Positions 52,504 through 61,213 of a stretch of DNA of 64,000 nucleotides are shown piece after piece; within the stretch, counting starts at the first letter, position 1; every line of letters begins with the position of its first letter. Source of the stretch: Sphingomonas sp. (GTDB lineage Bacteria; Pseudomonadota; Alphaproteobacteria; Sphingomonadales; Sphingomonadaceae); the NCBI GenBank assembly GCA_017304655.1, contig JAFKLY010000002.1, forward strand, positions 496,001-560,000. The letters run 5' to 3'. A program made the translations under genes and the position numbers. The notes under the pieces are model-generated. The model saw only the letters and a program-made list of their open reading frames with translations, had not been told where the DNA came from and did not search any database.

Positions 52504-54584
52504 GACCGCTTGAGGGTCACCGCGTCGCCGTGCTGGGCAGCATGGCAGAGCGACCGCTCGCGCGCTACCTGGCGTCGCTGGGCGCCGAGCTGGGCGGGCC
52601 ATTGGAGGGCGCGTCCTTCGTCATCGACGATATCGGCCTGGAAGGTCTGGGCGATATCGCGATTCCCGAGACGGCGGTGCATGTGTCCGTCACCACCTTC
52701 GGGTCGGGCGGGCCGCGATCGGGCTGGAAAGGCGGCGAACTGGTGGCCTCGGCCATGGGCGGGGCGCTGCGCGTGACTGGCGAGCCGGACCGTGCGCCGG
52801 TCAAGGAAGCGGGAGACGCCTGCACCTTTCATGCCGACATGGTGGCGGCGAGCGGGGCGATGGCCGCACATTATGCGCGCGGCACCCATGGCAAGGGTCA
52901 GCATGTCGATGTGTCGATCCAGCAAGTCGCGTTCAGCCGCAACTTCAACGGCATCCTCTGCTGGCAGTTTGACAAGCGCAAGCTCCGCCGGGTCGGCGGG
53001 GCATTGGCTTATGGCAAGGCGACGGTGCGGGCGATCTGGCGGCTGGCCGATGGCTGGTGCTTCCATTCGCTGATGACCGGGCGGCTTGGCGCGCCGGCCA
53101 ATCAGGCCCTGTCGGACTGGATGGACGAGGCCGGGATGCCCAATCCGCTGCACGGCACGGACTGGCTCAGCTATAATCGTTCCACCCTGCCGACCGAGAC
53201 GCGCGCGGTCTGGGAAGCCGCGATCGCTGCCTTCTTTGCGTCCCGTACCAAGGCGGAGATTGCGACCGAAGGCCTGCGGCGCGGGATCAACGCCTGCGTC
53301 GCGAACGAGCCGGCGGATGTGCTGGCCGATCCGCATCTGAAGGCGCGGGGCTTCTTTGACACACCTTCGGGTCTGCCGGAGCGTTTTGTGTCGATCGGTC
53401 AGGGCGCTCCCGCTGCGGCGCCGGCGGTTCATGCCGGCGAGCGGCCCGGACCACTCTCGGGCTTGAAAGTGCTCGATTTCGCCTGGGCGCTCGTGGGCGC
53501 GATCAGCACCAAGACGCTGGGTGATCTTGGCGCGGAGATCCTCAAGATCGAGAGTCGGACACGGCCTGATCTTGCGCGACTGGATGTGCAGGTCGAGGCG
53601 TCGCAACCGGGCAATTGGGACGACAAGCCCTGGTTCGCGCATCTTAATAGTTCCAAGCGCAGCCTGTCGCTGAACATGAAGCGGCCCGAAGCGCGAGAGC
53701 TGATCGATCCGCTGATCGATTGGGCCGATGTCGTGGTCGAGAATTTCTCGCCGGGCACCATGAAGAAGCTGGGTCTGGATTATGACGCCCTCGTGGCGCG
53801 CAATCCTGGTATCGTCATGGTCTCGGGCAGCGTCTTCGGGCAGACCGGGCCGCTTGCACAGGAGTGGGGCGTGGACGGCACGGGCGGTGCGCTTTCCGGT
53901 CGCACGGTCCTCACCGGCTATGCCGATGGCGATCCGGTCATTCCGGGCGCGGTGCCTTATGGCGACGTGATAGTGCCCTTCGTGATGGCCGGCACCGTGG
54001 CGGCCGCACTCCAGCATCGCCGGGTGACAGGGCGTGGCTGCCATATCGATGCGTCCATGTACGAGATCTGCGTGCAGCAGATGCGCGAGACGCTGGTGGC
54101 AGCAAAGCGCGGCGAACGGCCGCACCGGATGGGCAATGCCGACCCTTCAGTGTTCTTCCAGGACATTTTCCCGGCGGCGGGTGACGATCGCTGGGTAGTT
54201 ATCAGCCTGTTCGGCGCGGATGATCGCGCACGGCTGCATGCCATCACCGGCGCCGATGTCGCGGTCTGGACGGCGCTTCGCGAGGATCATGCCATCGCGG
54301 CGGAGTTGCAGGCGGCGGGCATTGCCTGCGGCGTGGTGCAGGACAGCGAGGATATGATCGACCGCGACCCGCAACTGGCGGCGCGGGGGGCGCTGGTCAC
54401 GCTGGATCATCCGCTCCTCGGCCCATTCGGCCATATCGCGACACCGATCCGTTTTTCCCGCGACCCTTTCCAGCCGTTCCGCGCGCCGCGCATGGGCGAG
54501 CATGCGCATGACATCGCGCGCGACCTGTGCGGGCTTTCAGAGGCGCGCATTGCGGAACTGGACGCCGCAGGAGTGTTTGAATGA
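52500..54584 (+). CDS. Tandem CaiB/BaiF-family CoA-transferase fusion
   Basis: The 694-residue protein contains two CaiB-type units. The N-terminal one (about 1-315) has SAMGGALRVTGEPDRAPVKE, HGKGQHVDVSIQQVAFSRN and a complete-looking C-part; the second (about 320-694) starts LSGLKVLDFAWALVGA with LGDLGAEILKIES, VVENFSPGTMKKLGLDY and GRGCHIDASMYEICVQQM. In formyl-CoA transferase-type enzymes the nucleophilic Asp lies in the motif that here reads VSIQQ in the first unit and SMYEI in the second. CaiB proteins act as dimers, so the fusion may be an internal heterodimer. The probable role is loading CoA on the imported 2-hydroxy acid. Overlaps of four bases link it to both dehydratase-like genes. 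Confidence 0.86.
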   Translation: MRPLEGHRVAVLGSMAERPLARYLASLGAELGGPLEGASFVIDDIGLEGLGDIAIPETAVHVSVTTFGSGGPRSGWKGGELVASAMGGALRVTGEPDRAPVKEAGDACTFHADMVAASGAMAAHYARGTHGKGQHVDVSIQQVAFSRNFNGILCWQFDKRKLRRVGGALAYGKATVRAIWRLADGWCFHSLMTGRLGAPANQALSDWMDEAGMPNPLHGTDWLSYNRSTLPTETRAVWEAAIAAFFASRTKAEIATEGLRRGINACVANEPADVLADPHLKARGFFDTPSGLPERFVSIGQGAPAAAPAVHAGERPGPLSGLKVLDFAWALVGAISTKTLGDLGAEILKIESRTRPDLARLDVQVEASQPGNWDDKPWFAHLNSSKRSLSLNMKRPEARELIDPLIDWADVVVENFSPGTMKKLGLDYDALVARNPGIVMVSGSVFGQTGPLAQEWGVDGTGGALSGRTVLTGYADGDPVIPGAVPYGDVIVPFVMAGTVAAALQHRRVTGRGCHIDASMYEICVQQMRETLVAAKRGERPHRMGNADPSVFFQDIFPAAGDDRWVVISLFGADDRARLHAITGADVAVWTALREDHAIAAELQAAGIACGVVQDSEDMIDRDPQLAARGALVTLDHPLLGPFGHIATPIRFSRDPFQPFRAPRMGEHAHDIARDLCGLSEARIAELDAAGVFE

Positions 54585-55882
54585 CCGAGACGATGAGCGC
54601 GAAGCCGACCGGCCAGCGCAGCCGCAAGCATCTGGCCTGCACCGCCGCTGCCAGCGCTTATCAGAAGCAGTTCGGTGCCGACCTCAGGCGTCGCGTGGTC
54701 GATGAGGGGGAGCCCTTCGCTATCGTGCAGGCCGATACTCCGCACGAGATTTTCCATGTGATGGATATCCCCATCATCACCAACCAGTGGTGGTCGGCCT
54801 ACATTTCAGCCAAGCAGCTCTCGAACCGCTATTTTGAAGTGATGGCCAAGCATGGCTATCCGGAAAATGGCTGCAAATACTGCTCGCTGGGCTTCGCCTG
54901 CACCCTGGCGAACGATCCCAGCACCGCGCCCTGGGGTGGGCTGCCAAAGCCCACGGTGCTGGTCGCACGTCTGACCTGTGACTGCATCCAGCACGTCTTT
55001 GGCCAGTGGGCGCGGGCGCTGGGCACGGAATTCTTCCCCATGGAAGCCCCGGCATGGGAGCACAAGGACCCGCGCTGGTTCGAGCATAGCCGGAACGAGT
55101 GGCGCACGGTCTATGATCCCGATCGCATCGCGCTGATGGTCGCGGAAATGCGGGACCTCATTTCCCTGCTGGAAAACCGCACCGGGCGCCGGTTCGATGA
55201 AGCGAAGCTGCATCATCTGATGGAGCGGATCAACGAGCAGGAAGGCTATATCTGGGAAGCAGCGCAGGCCATTGGCAATGCGCGGCCATGCCCCGTCTCC
55301 ATTGCCGAGCAGATGCCCAACACCATGATCCCGCAATGGCATCGCGGGTCCGACTGGGCGGTGGCGCATGCCCGGCGTTTCCGGGACGAGGTGATGGAGC
55401 GTGTGGCGAGCGGCGCGGGCGTGGCGGAGAACGAGAAGCTGCGCCTCATGTGGATTGGCGCGGGCGTCTGGCACGATCCCGGCTTCTATCAGGCACTCGA
55501 GGAGCGGCTGGGCGCCGTGTTCGTCTGGTCGATGTACATGCCCTTCGCCGGGCCACAATATATCCGCGAGGTGCAGGGCCAGCCGATGGACGCGCTTGCC
55601 AGCCGCATCTGCTCGATGAACGAGGTGTTGCACCTCCCGCCCTGGATGAACGGCTGGATGACGAGCGAGGCTGAGCGCTGCGGGATCGACGCATGCGTCG
55701 TGCTGCTGCCGCCGGACAACCGCCTCTCGCAGTCGGGCACGAAGCTGACTGCACTTTCGCTCGAAGCTGCGGGCGTGCCCGTACTCGCGATCGACGCCGA
55801 CATGGTGGACGCGAAGAATTGGGACCATGACCGGATGGTCGGCATGGTCGCGCAGTTTCTGGTCGAGCGGGGCCTGGCATGA
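54581..55882 (+). CDS. 2-hydroxyacyl-CoA dehydratase subunit, HgdB/FldB-like
   Basis: A 433-residue protein of the benzoyl-CoA reductase/2-hydroxyglutaryl-CoA dehydratase D-subunit family. Visible are IPIITNQWWSAYISAKQ near residue 63, the Cys cluster Cys98, Cys101 and Cys107 in GCKYCSLGFAC, LPKPTVLVARLTCDCIQ with Cys133 and Cys135, LRLMWIGAGVWHDPGFYQAL near 285 and LEAAGVPVLAIDADMVDAKN near 390. In the family, Cys ligands hold a [4Fe-4S] cluster that passes one electron to the 2-hydroxyacyl-CoA. The late R-x-C-R position reads DNRLS, without Cys. Known enzymes are oxygen-sensitive and need an ATP-driven activator; none is encoded in the window. It sits between a CoA-transferase and a TRAP binding protein. 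Confidence 0.82.
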   Translation: MTETMSAKPTGQRSRKHLACTAAASAYQKQFGADLRRRVVDEGEPFAIVQADTPHEIFHVMDIPIITNQWWSAYISAKQLSNRYFEVMAKHGYPENGCKYCSLGFACTLANDPSTAPWGGLPKPTVLVARLTCDCIQHVFGQWARALGTEFFPMEAPAWEHKDPRWFEHSRNEWRTVYDPDRIALMVAEMRDLISLLENRTGRRFDEAKLHHLMERINEQEGYIWEAAQAIGNARPCPVSIAEQMPNTMIPQWHRGSDWAVAHARRFRDEVMERVASGAGVAENEKLRLMWIGAGVWHDPGFYQALEERLGAVFVWSMYMPFAGPQYIREVQGQPMDALASRICSMNEVLHLPPWMNGWMTSEAERCGIDACVVLLPPDNRLSQSGTKLTALSLEAAGVPVLAIDADMVDAKNWDHDRMVGMVAQFLVERGLA

Positions 55883-56910
55883 GGCTTTGGGCGGTCCTCT
55901 CCTTGCTGCTGCTGGCGGCTTGCGCGCGCCCGACGCCGCCGGGTGTGACGGAGCTGACTTATGCGACGCCCTACAGCCCGAATCATCCGTTCAGCAAAGC
56001 GGATCAGGCCTGGATGCAGTTTGTCGAGCAGCGCTCGGGCGGGCTCATCCGCATCCGGCCGATCTGGTCGGGGGCGCTGCTCTCCAGCGATATGTCGATG
56101 GAGGAACTGCGCCACGGCGTAGCGGATGTCGGCCTCATCACGCCCATTTATGTGCGGGGCGGCACGCATCTGATCCGCATCCAGACCGGCTTTTACAGCG
56201 GGGCGGACAGCATCCCGTCGCAACTGGCGCTCTATCGCTGCATCGTGGCGGCCAGCCCGGAGATGAGCAAGGAACTGCATGGCCTCAAGGTGCTGGCCGT
56301 GCAGGGCGGATCGCTCGCGGGCATCGTCACCACGGACCGGCGGATCCGCAGCCTTGCCGATTTGCGCGGCTTGCGGTTGCGTGCGCCGACCGAGCTGCTG
56401 ACGGTGCTGGAGACGCTGGGTGTCGATGCCGTCAACATGCCGATGGCGGACGTCTATTCAGCCATGGCCAAAGGCGTGATCGACGGGGTGATCGCGCCGG
56501 GCGATACCTTCCGGTCGCTCCATTTTGCGGAGGTTGCCCGCCATTATAACACCATCGCCATTCCGCGCGGCGCCTATCCTTCGCGGGCGATCGGCGAAGC
56601 GCGGTGGAAAAAACTCAGCGACACGGAGCGCGCGATCCTGAAGGAATCGCAGGCGGTGTGGGAAGCGGCGCTGGAGAAGGAAATCCACATTGCGCTCGAC
56701 AAGGGCATGGTGGAGGCGCGGGCGCAGGGCGTCACGATCGACGGGATCTCGCCGGCAGAACAGGCACGGTTTGATGCCTTGTATCTGCGGGATTCGGAAG
56801 CGAACGCGCGCAGACTCTCCCGCTTCGGCATTGACGGGATCGGGGCGTTCCGCGCGGCGCGCGCCTCCGTGCAAGGGCGTGACAAAATCAGCTGTGGAGG
56901 GACGGCATGA
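55879..56910 (+). CDS. dctP: TRAP transporter substrate-binding protein DctP, lipoprotein
   Basis: The 343-residue protein starts with a lipoprotein signal (LLLLAACARP) and has the DctP fold: LTYATPYSPNHPFSKADQAW near residues 28-47, LRHGVADVGLITPIYV near 85, LADLRGLRLRAPTELLTVLE near 160 with the Arg that binds the ligand carboxylate, and AMAKGVIDGVIAPGD near 200. It collects an organic acid in the periplasm for DctQM. Separation from the permease genes by three metabolic genes is unusual for TRAP loci but all are in one overlapping series. It overlaps its neighbours by four bases on both sides. Confidence 0.88.
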   Translation: MRLWAVLSLLLLAACARPTPPGVTELTYATPYSPNHPFSKADQAWMQFVEQRSGGLIRIRPIWSGALLSSDMSMEELRHGVADVGLITPIYVRGGTHLIRIQTGFYSGADSIPSQLALYRCIVAASPEMSKELHGLKVLAVQGGSLAGIVTTDRRIRSLADLRGLRLRAPTELLTVLETLGVDAVNMPMADVYSAMAKGVIDGVIAPGDTFRSLHFAEVARHYNTIAIPRGAYPSRAIGEARWKKLSDTERAILKESQAVWEAALEKEIHIALDKGMVEARAQGVTIDGISPAEQARFDALYLRDSEANARRLSRFGIDGIGAFRAARASVQGRDKISCGGTA

Positions 56911-57809
56911 AGGGGCTCATTCTGCTGGCCGGCTTGCTGGCAAGCGGGGCGCTGGCGCAGCCCGCGCGGATCATCGGCGCGCCGGCGGGGTCGGGGAACT
57001 GGCCTGCCGTTGCGGAAGCACGGTCCGATGCGCCGGGCTATACCGTCTATCGGCCCGCCAGCTCGCCAAAGGCCCAGCTGCCGCTCGTGCTCTGGGGCAA
57101 TGGCGGATGCCGGAATAACGGCTTGTCGGTCAGCCATTTCCTCCGGGAAATCGCCAGTCATGGCTACATTGTCGTGGCCAACGGCGCGCCGGGTGAAGAA
57201 AAACCGCCTCTGAGCGCGCTGCCGACGATGCCGCCACCGGAGCCGCTCGCACCACCGCCGCCGGCCACGGCTGACGAAACCTCCGTGACACAGCTCCTCG
57301 GCGCGATTGACTGGGCCTCGCAGGCCTATCCGCAGCGTGTCGATACCGGCCGGATTGCCGTCATGGGGCATAGCTGCGGCGGCTTGCAGGCGATTGCTGC
57401 CGGAGCCGATCCGCGCATCGACACCGTCGTCGCCTTCAACAGCGGGGTCTACAATCAAGCGGGCAGCGGGCGCAGCCGCATCTGGGTCACCAAGGATGAT
57501 CTGAAAAAGCTGCACGCGCCCATCGCCTACATATTGGGCGGGCCAACCGACATCGCATATCCCAACGGCACGGATGATGTCGCGCGGATCGACCATGTGC
57601 CGGTGTTCCTGGGTAACATGGATACGGGCCATGGCGGCACCTTTGCGCTGACAAATGGGGGCGCCTATGGGCGCATCGCCGTCGCCTGGCTGGATTGGCA
57701 GCTGAAGGGTGATGACAAGGCGGGGCGCATGTTCGTCGGCCCGGCCTGCGGCCTGTGCGCCGACCGCGCGTGGACGATCGCGCGCAAGCAATTTCCGGAG
57801 AAGCCATGA
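56907..57809 (+). CDS. Exported alpha/beta hydrolase (dienelactone hydrolase/PET-hydrolase-like fold)
   Basis: A 300-residue serine hydrolase with a short signal peptide (MKGLILLAGLLASGALAQ). The fold marks are YTVYRPASSPKAQLPLVLWG near residues 44-63, nucleophile Ser156 in MGHSCGGLQ, probable Asp215 in GGPTDIAYPNG and His242 in MDTGHGG. The region resembles poly(ethylene-terephthalate)-hydrolase-like and chlorophyllase-like proteins of the DLH group, which cleave esters. A Pro-rich stretch (PPPEPLAPPPPAT) near residue 112 forms an exposed loop. Within the operon it is a second periplasmic hydrolase beside the CocE-type enzyme. It overlaps dctP and the CoA-transferase gene by four bases each. 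Confidence 0.82.
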   Translation: MKGLILLAGLLASGALAQPARIIGAPAGSGNWPAVAEARSDAPGYTVYRPASSPKAQLPLVLWGNGGCRNNGLSVSHFLREIASHGYIVVANGAPGEEKPPLSALPTMPPPEPLAPPPPATADETSVTQLLGAIDWASQAYPQRVDTGRIAVMGHSCGGLQAIAAGADPRIDTVVAFNSGVYNQAGSGRSRIWVTKDDLKKLHAPIAYILGGPTDIAYPNGTDDVARIDHVPVFLGNMDTGHGGTFALTNGGAYGRIAVAWLDWQLKGDDKAGRMFVGPACGLCADRAWTIARKQFPEKP

Positions 57810-58969
57810 CTCAGCCGCTCGCGGGCATCCGCATCGCCGATTTCAGCCATGTGATGGCCGGACCCTATGCCTCGCACCTGTTGAACCTGATGGGCGCGGA
57901 GGTCATCAAGATCGAGCCGCCGCAGGGCGACAGCTTCCGCAATTATGGCTCCGACACGCGCTTTGAGGGCATGTCGCCGGCCTTTCTGGCGGCCAATGCG
58001 GGCAAGAAGTCGATCGCGCTGGACCTCAAAAATCCTGACGATCTGGAAACGGCGCGGGCGATCGTGGCGCGCTCCGACGTGCTGCTGGAGAATTTCCGAC
58101 CCGGTGTCATCGCCCGTCTGGGGCTTGGCTATGACGCGGTGAAGGCGCTGCGGCCGGACATCGTCTATTGCTCCGTGTCAGGCTATGGGCAGGACAGTGC
58201 CCAGCGCGACTGGCCGGCGATCGACAACATCGTGCAGGCTACGAGCGGCATGATGATGCTGAGCGGCGAGGAGGGCGATCCGCCCGTGCGTGTCGGCTTT
58301 CCTATCGTCGATACGTTGACCGGTCAGACCGCCGCCTTCGCCATCCTCGCGGCGCTTGTCCGCCGGATGCAGGGTGGCGGGAGCAGCTACATCGACGTTT
58401 CGATGTTCGAAGCCAGCCTGTCATTCATGACATCCGCCGTCACGCCCTATCTGGTGACGGGGCAGGCGATGTCGCGCATGGGCAATACCGGCTACAGCGG
58501 ATTGCCGACAGCCTCCCTGTTCATGGCGCGGGACGGGCGGCAAATCTCGCTCGGCGTTGTGCAGCCCAATCAGTTTGCGGCGCTTGCCCGCTACACCGGC
58601 CGCGAGGATTGGCTGACCAATCCGCTGTTTGCAACGCCGGAAGCGCGCCGCGCCAATTTCGACGCGATGAAGGCAGAGCTGGCGACCGTGATCGCGCAGC
58701 GCGACGCTGCGGATTGGGAGGCCGGGATGAGCGCCGCCGGCATTCCTTGCGGCATGGTTCGCCGCGTGGACGAGGCGCCTGCTCTGGCGCGGCCCGATGC
58801 GCTGATTTCCCTCAACGTTCCGGATGTGCCGGTGGACGGCCCCTTGCAGACACCGGGAGTCGGCTTTCGCCTGACACCGAGTGACCAGCCGGTGCGCACG
58901 CCGCCCCGGCTGGATCAGAACCGCGCGGAAATTCTCGACTGGCTGCGCGATGGATGCGCAAAGCCGTGA
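57806..58969 (+). CDS. CaiB/BaiF-family CoA-transferase
   Basis: A 387-residue single-unit family III CoA-transferase. It has IRIADFSHVMAGPYASHLLN at residues 8-27, MGAEVIKIEPPQGD near 29, NAGKKSIALDLKNPDDL near 62, LLENFRPGVIARLGLGYDAV near 92 and SSYIDVSMFEASLSFM near 188. The position equivalent to the formyl-CoA transferase Asp reads Glu (SMFEAS), as in several racemase- or transferase-like relatives. It is last in the operon, overlapping the alpha/beta hydrolase by four bases (ATGA). Having a second CoA-transferase suggests two different acids are activated, perhaps both products of the hydrolases. The stop lies 85 bases from the convergent MarR gene. Confidence 0.88.
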   Translation: MTQPLAGIRIADFSHVMAGPYASHLLNLMGAEVIKIEPPQGDSFRNYGSDTRFEGMSPAFLAANAGKKSIALDLKNPDDLETARAIVARSDVLLENFRPGVIARLGLGYDAVKALRPDIVYCSVSGYGQDSAQRDWPAIDNIVQATSGMMMLSGEEGDPPVRVGFPIVDTLTGQTAAFAILAALVRRMQGGGSSYIDVSMFEASLSFMTSAVTPYLVTGQAMSRMGNTGYSGLPTASLFMARDGRQISLGVVQPNQFAALARYTGREDWLTNPLFATPEARRANFDAMKAELATVIAQRDAADWEAGMSAAGIPCGMVRRVDEAPALARPDALISLNVPDVPVDGPLQTPGVGFRLTPSDQPVRTPPRLDQNRAEILDWLRDGCAKP

Positions 58970-59054
58970 CGGGCAAGGCAGGATGCAGTCACGGACGCGA
59001 CGATGAGCGGGGTCGTTCGCGCCTCCGGAAAGCGGTGGCACGCCGGCGCGATCA

Positions 59055-59525
59055 TCAGTCCTGCGGCGCCTCCAGTCCGACGCGCAGCCTGATGAGCATC
59101 TCGACCAGAAGGGCGCGCTCCTCCGTGGACAGGTTGCGGGAGAGATGGGCTTCCTGCTCGTCGCTTCGCGCCTTGATCCAGTCCAGCTCGGCCTGCCCCT
59201 TGTCACTCAGATACAGCTCGACCCGGCGTTTGTCGGTCGATGAGCGTTGCCGGATCGCAAAGCCATCCTGTTCCAGCCGATCCAGGATCGACGCAGTGGC
59301 CTGGGGATCGAGATACAGGGAGGCCGCCAGCCGTTTCGGCGCGATGCCAGGATTGAGACCGATGACGGTGAGGGCGGTGCGATAGCCCGATGGGAGCTTG
59401 CCGCCATCCAGCCGGTGCCTTGAGCGGATGCTGTGCCAGATGGCGCGGCGGCTCAAATGAATCTGGAAGCCGATATGTTCGTCGAGAAAGCCGAATTCGA
59501 CCTGATGCTCGGGTGTCGAAGCCAC
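59055..59525 (-). CDS. MarR-family transcriptional regulator
   Basis: The 156-residue protein has the MarR winged-helix: YRTALTVIGLNPGIAPKRLA near residues 47-66, LDPQATASILDRLEQDGFAI near 72-91 and the wing RQRSSTDKRRVELYLSDKG. It begins with GTG (59523-59525), with AGGAG eight bases upstream; the nearby ATG at 59529 is out of frame. MarR repressors often respond to phenolic or aromatic acids. It is divergent from the di-heme cytochrome gene, so it probably controls that unit, and it also abuts the 44-59 kb operon, to which it could be functionally related. Confidence 0.88.
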   Translation of the reverse strand: MASTPEHQVEFGFLDEHIGFQIHLSRRAIWHSIRSRHRLDGGKLPSGYRTALTVIGLNPGIAPKRLAASLYLDPQATASILDRLEQDGFAIRQRSSTDKRRVELYLSDKGQAELDWIKARSDEQEAHLSRNLSTEERALLVEMLIRLRVGLEAPQD

Positions 59526-59638
59526 TCATTGGTCTCCTAATCGGCGCCGTCTTAGCTGTCGCGAGAAGCCATTGCCACTTGCAAATAACTCCAAATCATA
59601 ATAAATCCATTTAGGAATGAAAAATGGAAGGGGGGAGG
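59526..59638. promoter_or_regulatory. Divergent control region between marR-like and cytochrome genes
   Basis: The AT-rich stretch around 59575-59620 contrasts with the GC-rich surroundings and should hold both promoters. I see no clean inverted repeat that would mark the MarR operator. AGGA (59613-59616) and the run AAGGGGGGAGG (59628-59638) offer ribosome sites for ATG 59624 and ATG 59639 respectively. Confidence 0.4.
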
Positions 59639-61213
59639 ATGTCGCGGTTAATTCCCGCAGCGATGCTGCTTGCGTCTACATTGGCGCTCGGGGCTGCCAT
59701 CTCGTTCAAGGCAACAGCGCAAAGCGATGAGGGCAAGAGTGTGGTGGCCGGCAAGCCGGACCACTGGTGGTCGCCGGGCGACGGGCGTCGTTTCCCCGAA
59801 TTCCTGACCTATGCGAATGACTGGGGCGAGCTTGGTCTCTATCTTGAAGGGGAACCCATCGAGACGAAGGGGCATGCCTTCTTCGAGCCGATCGGCGCCA
59901 ACGGCCGCGCCTGCGTGAGCTGCCACCAGCCGGAAGACGGCATGAGCCTCTCGGTCCGGTCCATCCAGAAGAGATGGCAGGAAACCGGCGGCAAGGACCC
60001 CATCTTCGCTCAGGTCGATGGCGCGAACTGCCCGACCTTGCCGGCCTCCGACCCTGCGTCGCATTCCCTGTTGCTGACCCGCGGTTTGTTCCGGGTCAGC
60101 CTGCCATGGCCGCCCAAGGCGCCGGACGGCAAGGCGATCGAGCCGGAATTCACGATCGAGGTGGTGCGGGATCCGACCGGATGCAACACCAGCGCGCGCT
60201 ATGGCCTGACCAGCGCCCAGCCGATGATCTCGGTCTATCGCCGGCCCCGGCCGGTGGCGAATACCAAATATACGACGCAGCAGCGCTTCGGTGTGTCGCC
60301 CTTCATCGGCAAGAATGGCTTGCCCACCGCGCGCGATCCGGAGACGGGGAAGCCGGTCAGCATGAACATCATGGCCGACGCCCGGCATGCGACGCTGGCC
60401 GTGCAGGCGCGGGATGCGGCGGCAAACCACCTCGAGTTCGCGGGGCGGCTGAGCGAGAAGCAGATTGCCCAGATCCAGGATTTCGAGCGCCGGATCTACG
60501 TAGCGCAGGTCAAGCTGATCCAGGCGGGCAGCCTCGTCGAGCCGGACGGCCCGCCAGCCTTCGGCCCGCGTAACCTCGCCAAGGGGGATGCGGGCGTGCT
60601 GGGCAACAACACCACACGCTATGTTTTCCCCATGGGCGATGCATGGAAGACGCCGAAGCCGGGCGAAACGGCGGAGCAACGGGCAAAGCGGGAAGCCATC
60701 CGGCGCGGGCACGACGTGTTCTTCTTCCGGACCTTCTGGATCAAGGATTCGATGCATCTCAATACGGTGGGGCTTGGCAATCCGACCAAGCGCACCTGCG
60801 GAACCTGCCACGGCATGCACATGACCGGCATGGATTCGGCTAATGGCTGGATGGACATCGGCACCACGAACCTGCCCTGGGCCAAGGAGGTTCCGCTCAA
60901 TCCGTGGAACCCGAACAAGCCCGACCTGCCGCTGTTCAAGATCACCTGCAAGCCGGGTGTGCTGCCGCATCCCTATCTGGGGCGCGTCTTCTACACGCAG
61001 GATCCCGGCCGTGCGCTGATCTCCGGCAAGTGCAACGATGTGGGGACGATCGTCATGCAGCAATTCAGAGGGCTCGCGTCCAGAGCGCCTTATTTCTCGA
61101 ATGGGTCCGCAGCCAATATTCGTGAGCTCATCGATTATTATGACCGCCGCTACAACATCCAGTTCACGGAGCAGGAGCGTCTCGATCTCGAGACTTTCCT
61201 GGCGAGCCTGTGA
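59639..61213 (+). CDS. Di-heme cytochrome c, MauG/cytochrome c peroxidase-like
   Basis: A 524-residue exported protein with signal peptide to about residue 28 and two c-heme motifs: CVSCH at residues 92-96 and CGTCH at 387-391. The C-terminal part (QQFRGLASRAPYFSNGSAAN; LIDYYDRRYNIQFTEQE) matches the MauG/CcpA peroxidase end. The protein is longer than typical peroxidases (about 330 residues) and closer in size to di-heme oxygenases such as RoxA, so oxidation or oxygenation of an organic substrate in the periplasm is possible. It is coupled to the next gene by a one-base overlap (TGATG). ATG at 59624 is an equally usable start. Reaction unknown. Confidence 0.8.
   Translation: MSRLIPAAMLLASTLALGAAISFKATAQSDEGKSVVAGKPDHWWSPGDGRRFPEFLTYANDWGELGLYLEGEPIETKGHAFFEPIGANGRACVSCHQPEDGMSLSVRSIQKRWQETGGKDPIFAQVDGANCPTLPASDPASHSLLLTRGLFRVSLPWPPKAPDGKAIEPEFTIEVVRDPTGCNTSARYGLTSAQPMISVYRRPRPVANTKYTTQQRFGVSPFIGKNGLPTARDPETGKPVSMNIMADARHATLAVQARDAAANHLEFAGRLSEKQIAQIQDFERRIYVAQVKLIQAGSLVEPDGPPAFGPRNLAKGDAGVLGNNTTRYVFPMGDAWKTPKPGETAEQRAKREAIRRGHDVFFFRTFWIKDSMHLNTVGLGNPTKRTCGTCHGMHMTGMDSANGWMDIGTTNLPWAKEVPLNPWNPNKPDLPLFKITCKPGVLPHPYLGRVFYTQDPGRALISGKCNDVGTIVMQQFRGLASRAPYFSNGSAANIRELIDYYDRRYNIQFTEQERLDLETFLASL

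Noticed and set aside
58970..59054. Possible bidirectional terminator between CoA-transferase and MarR genes
   Set aside because: Only an imperfect GCGA/TCGC pairing is visible, with no T run on either strand.
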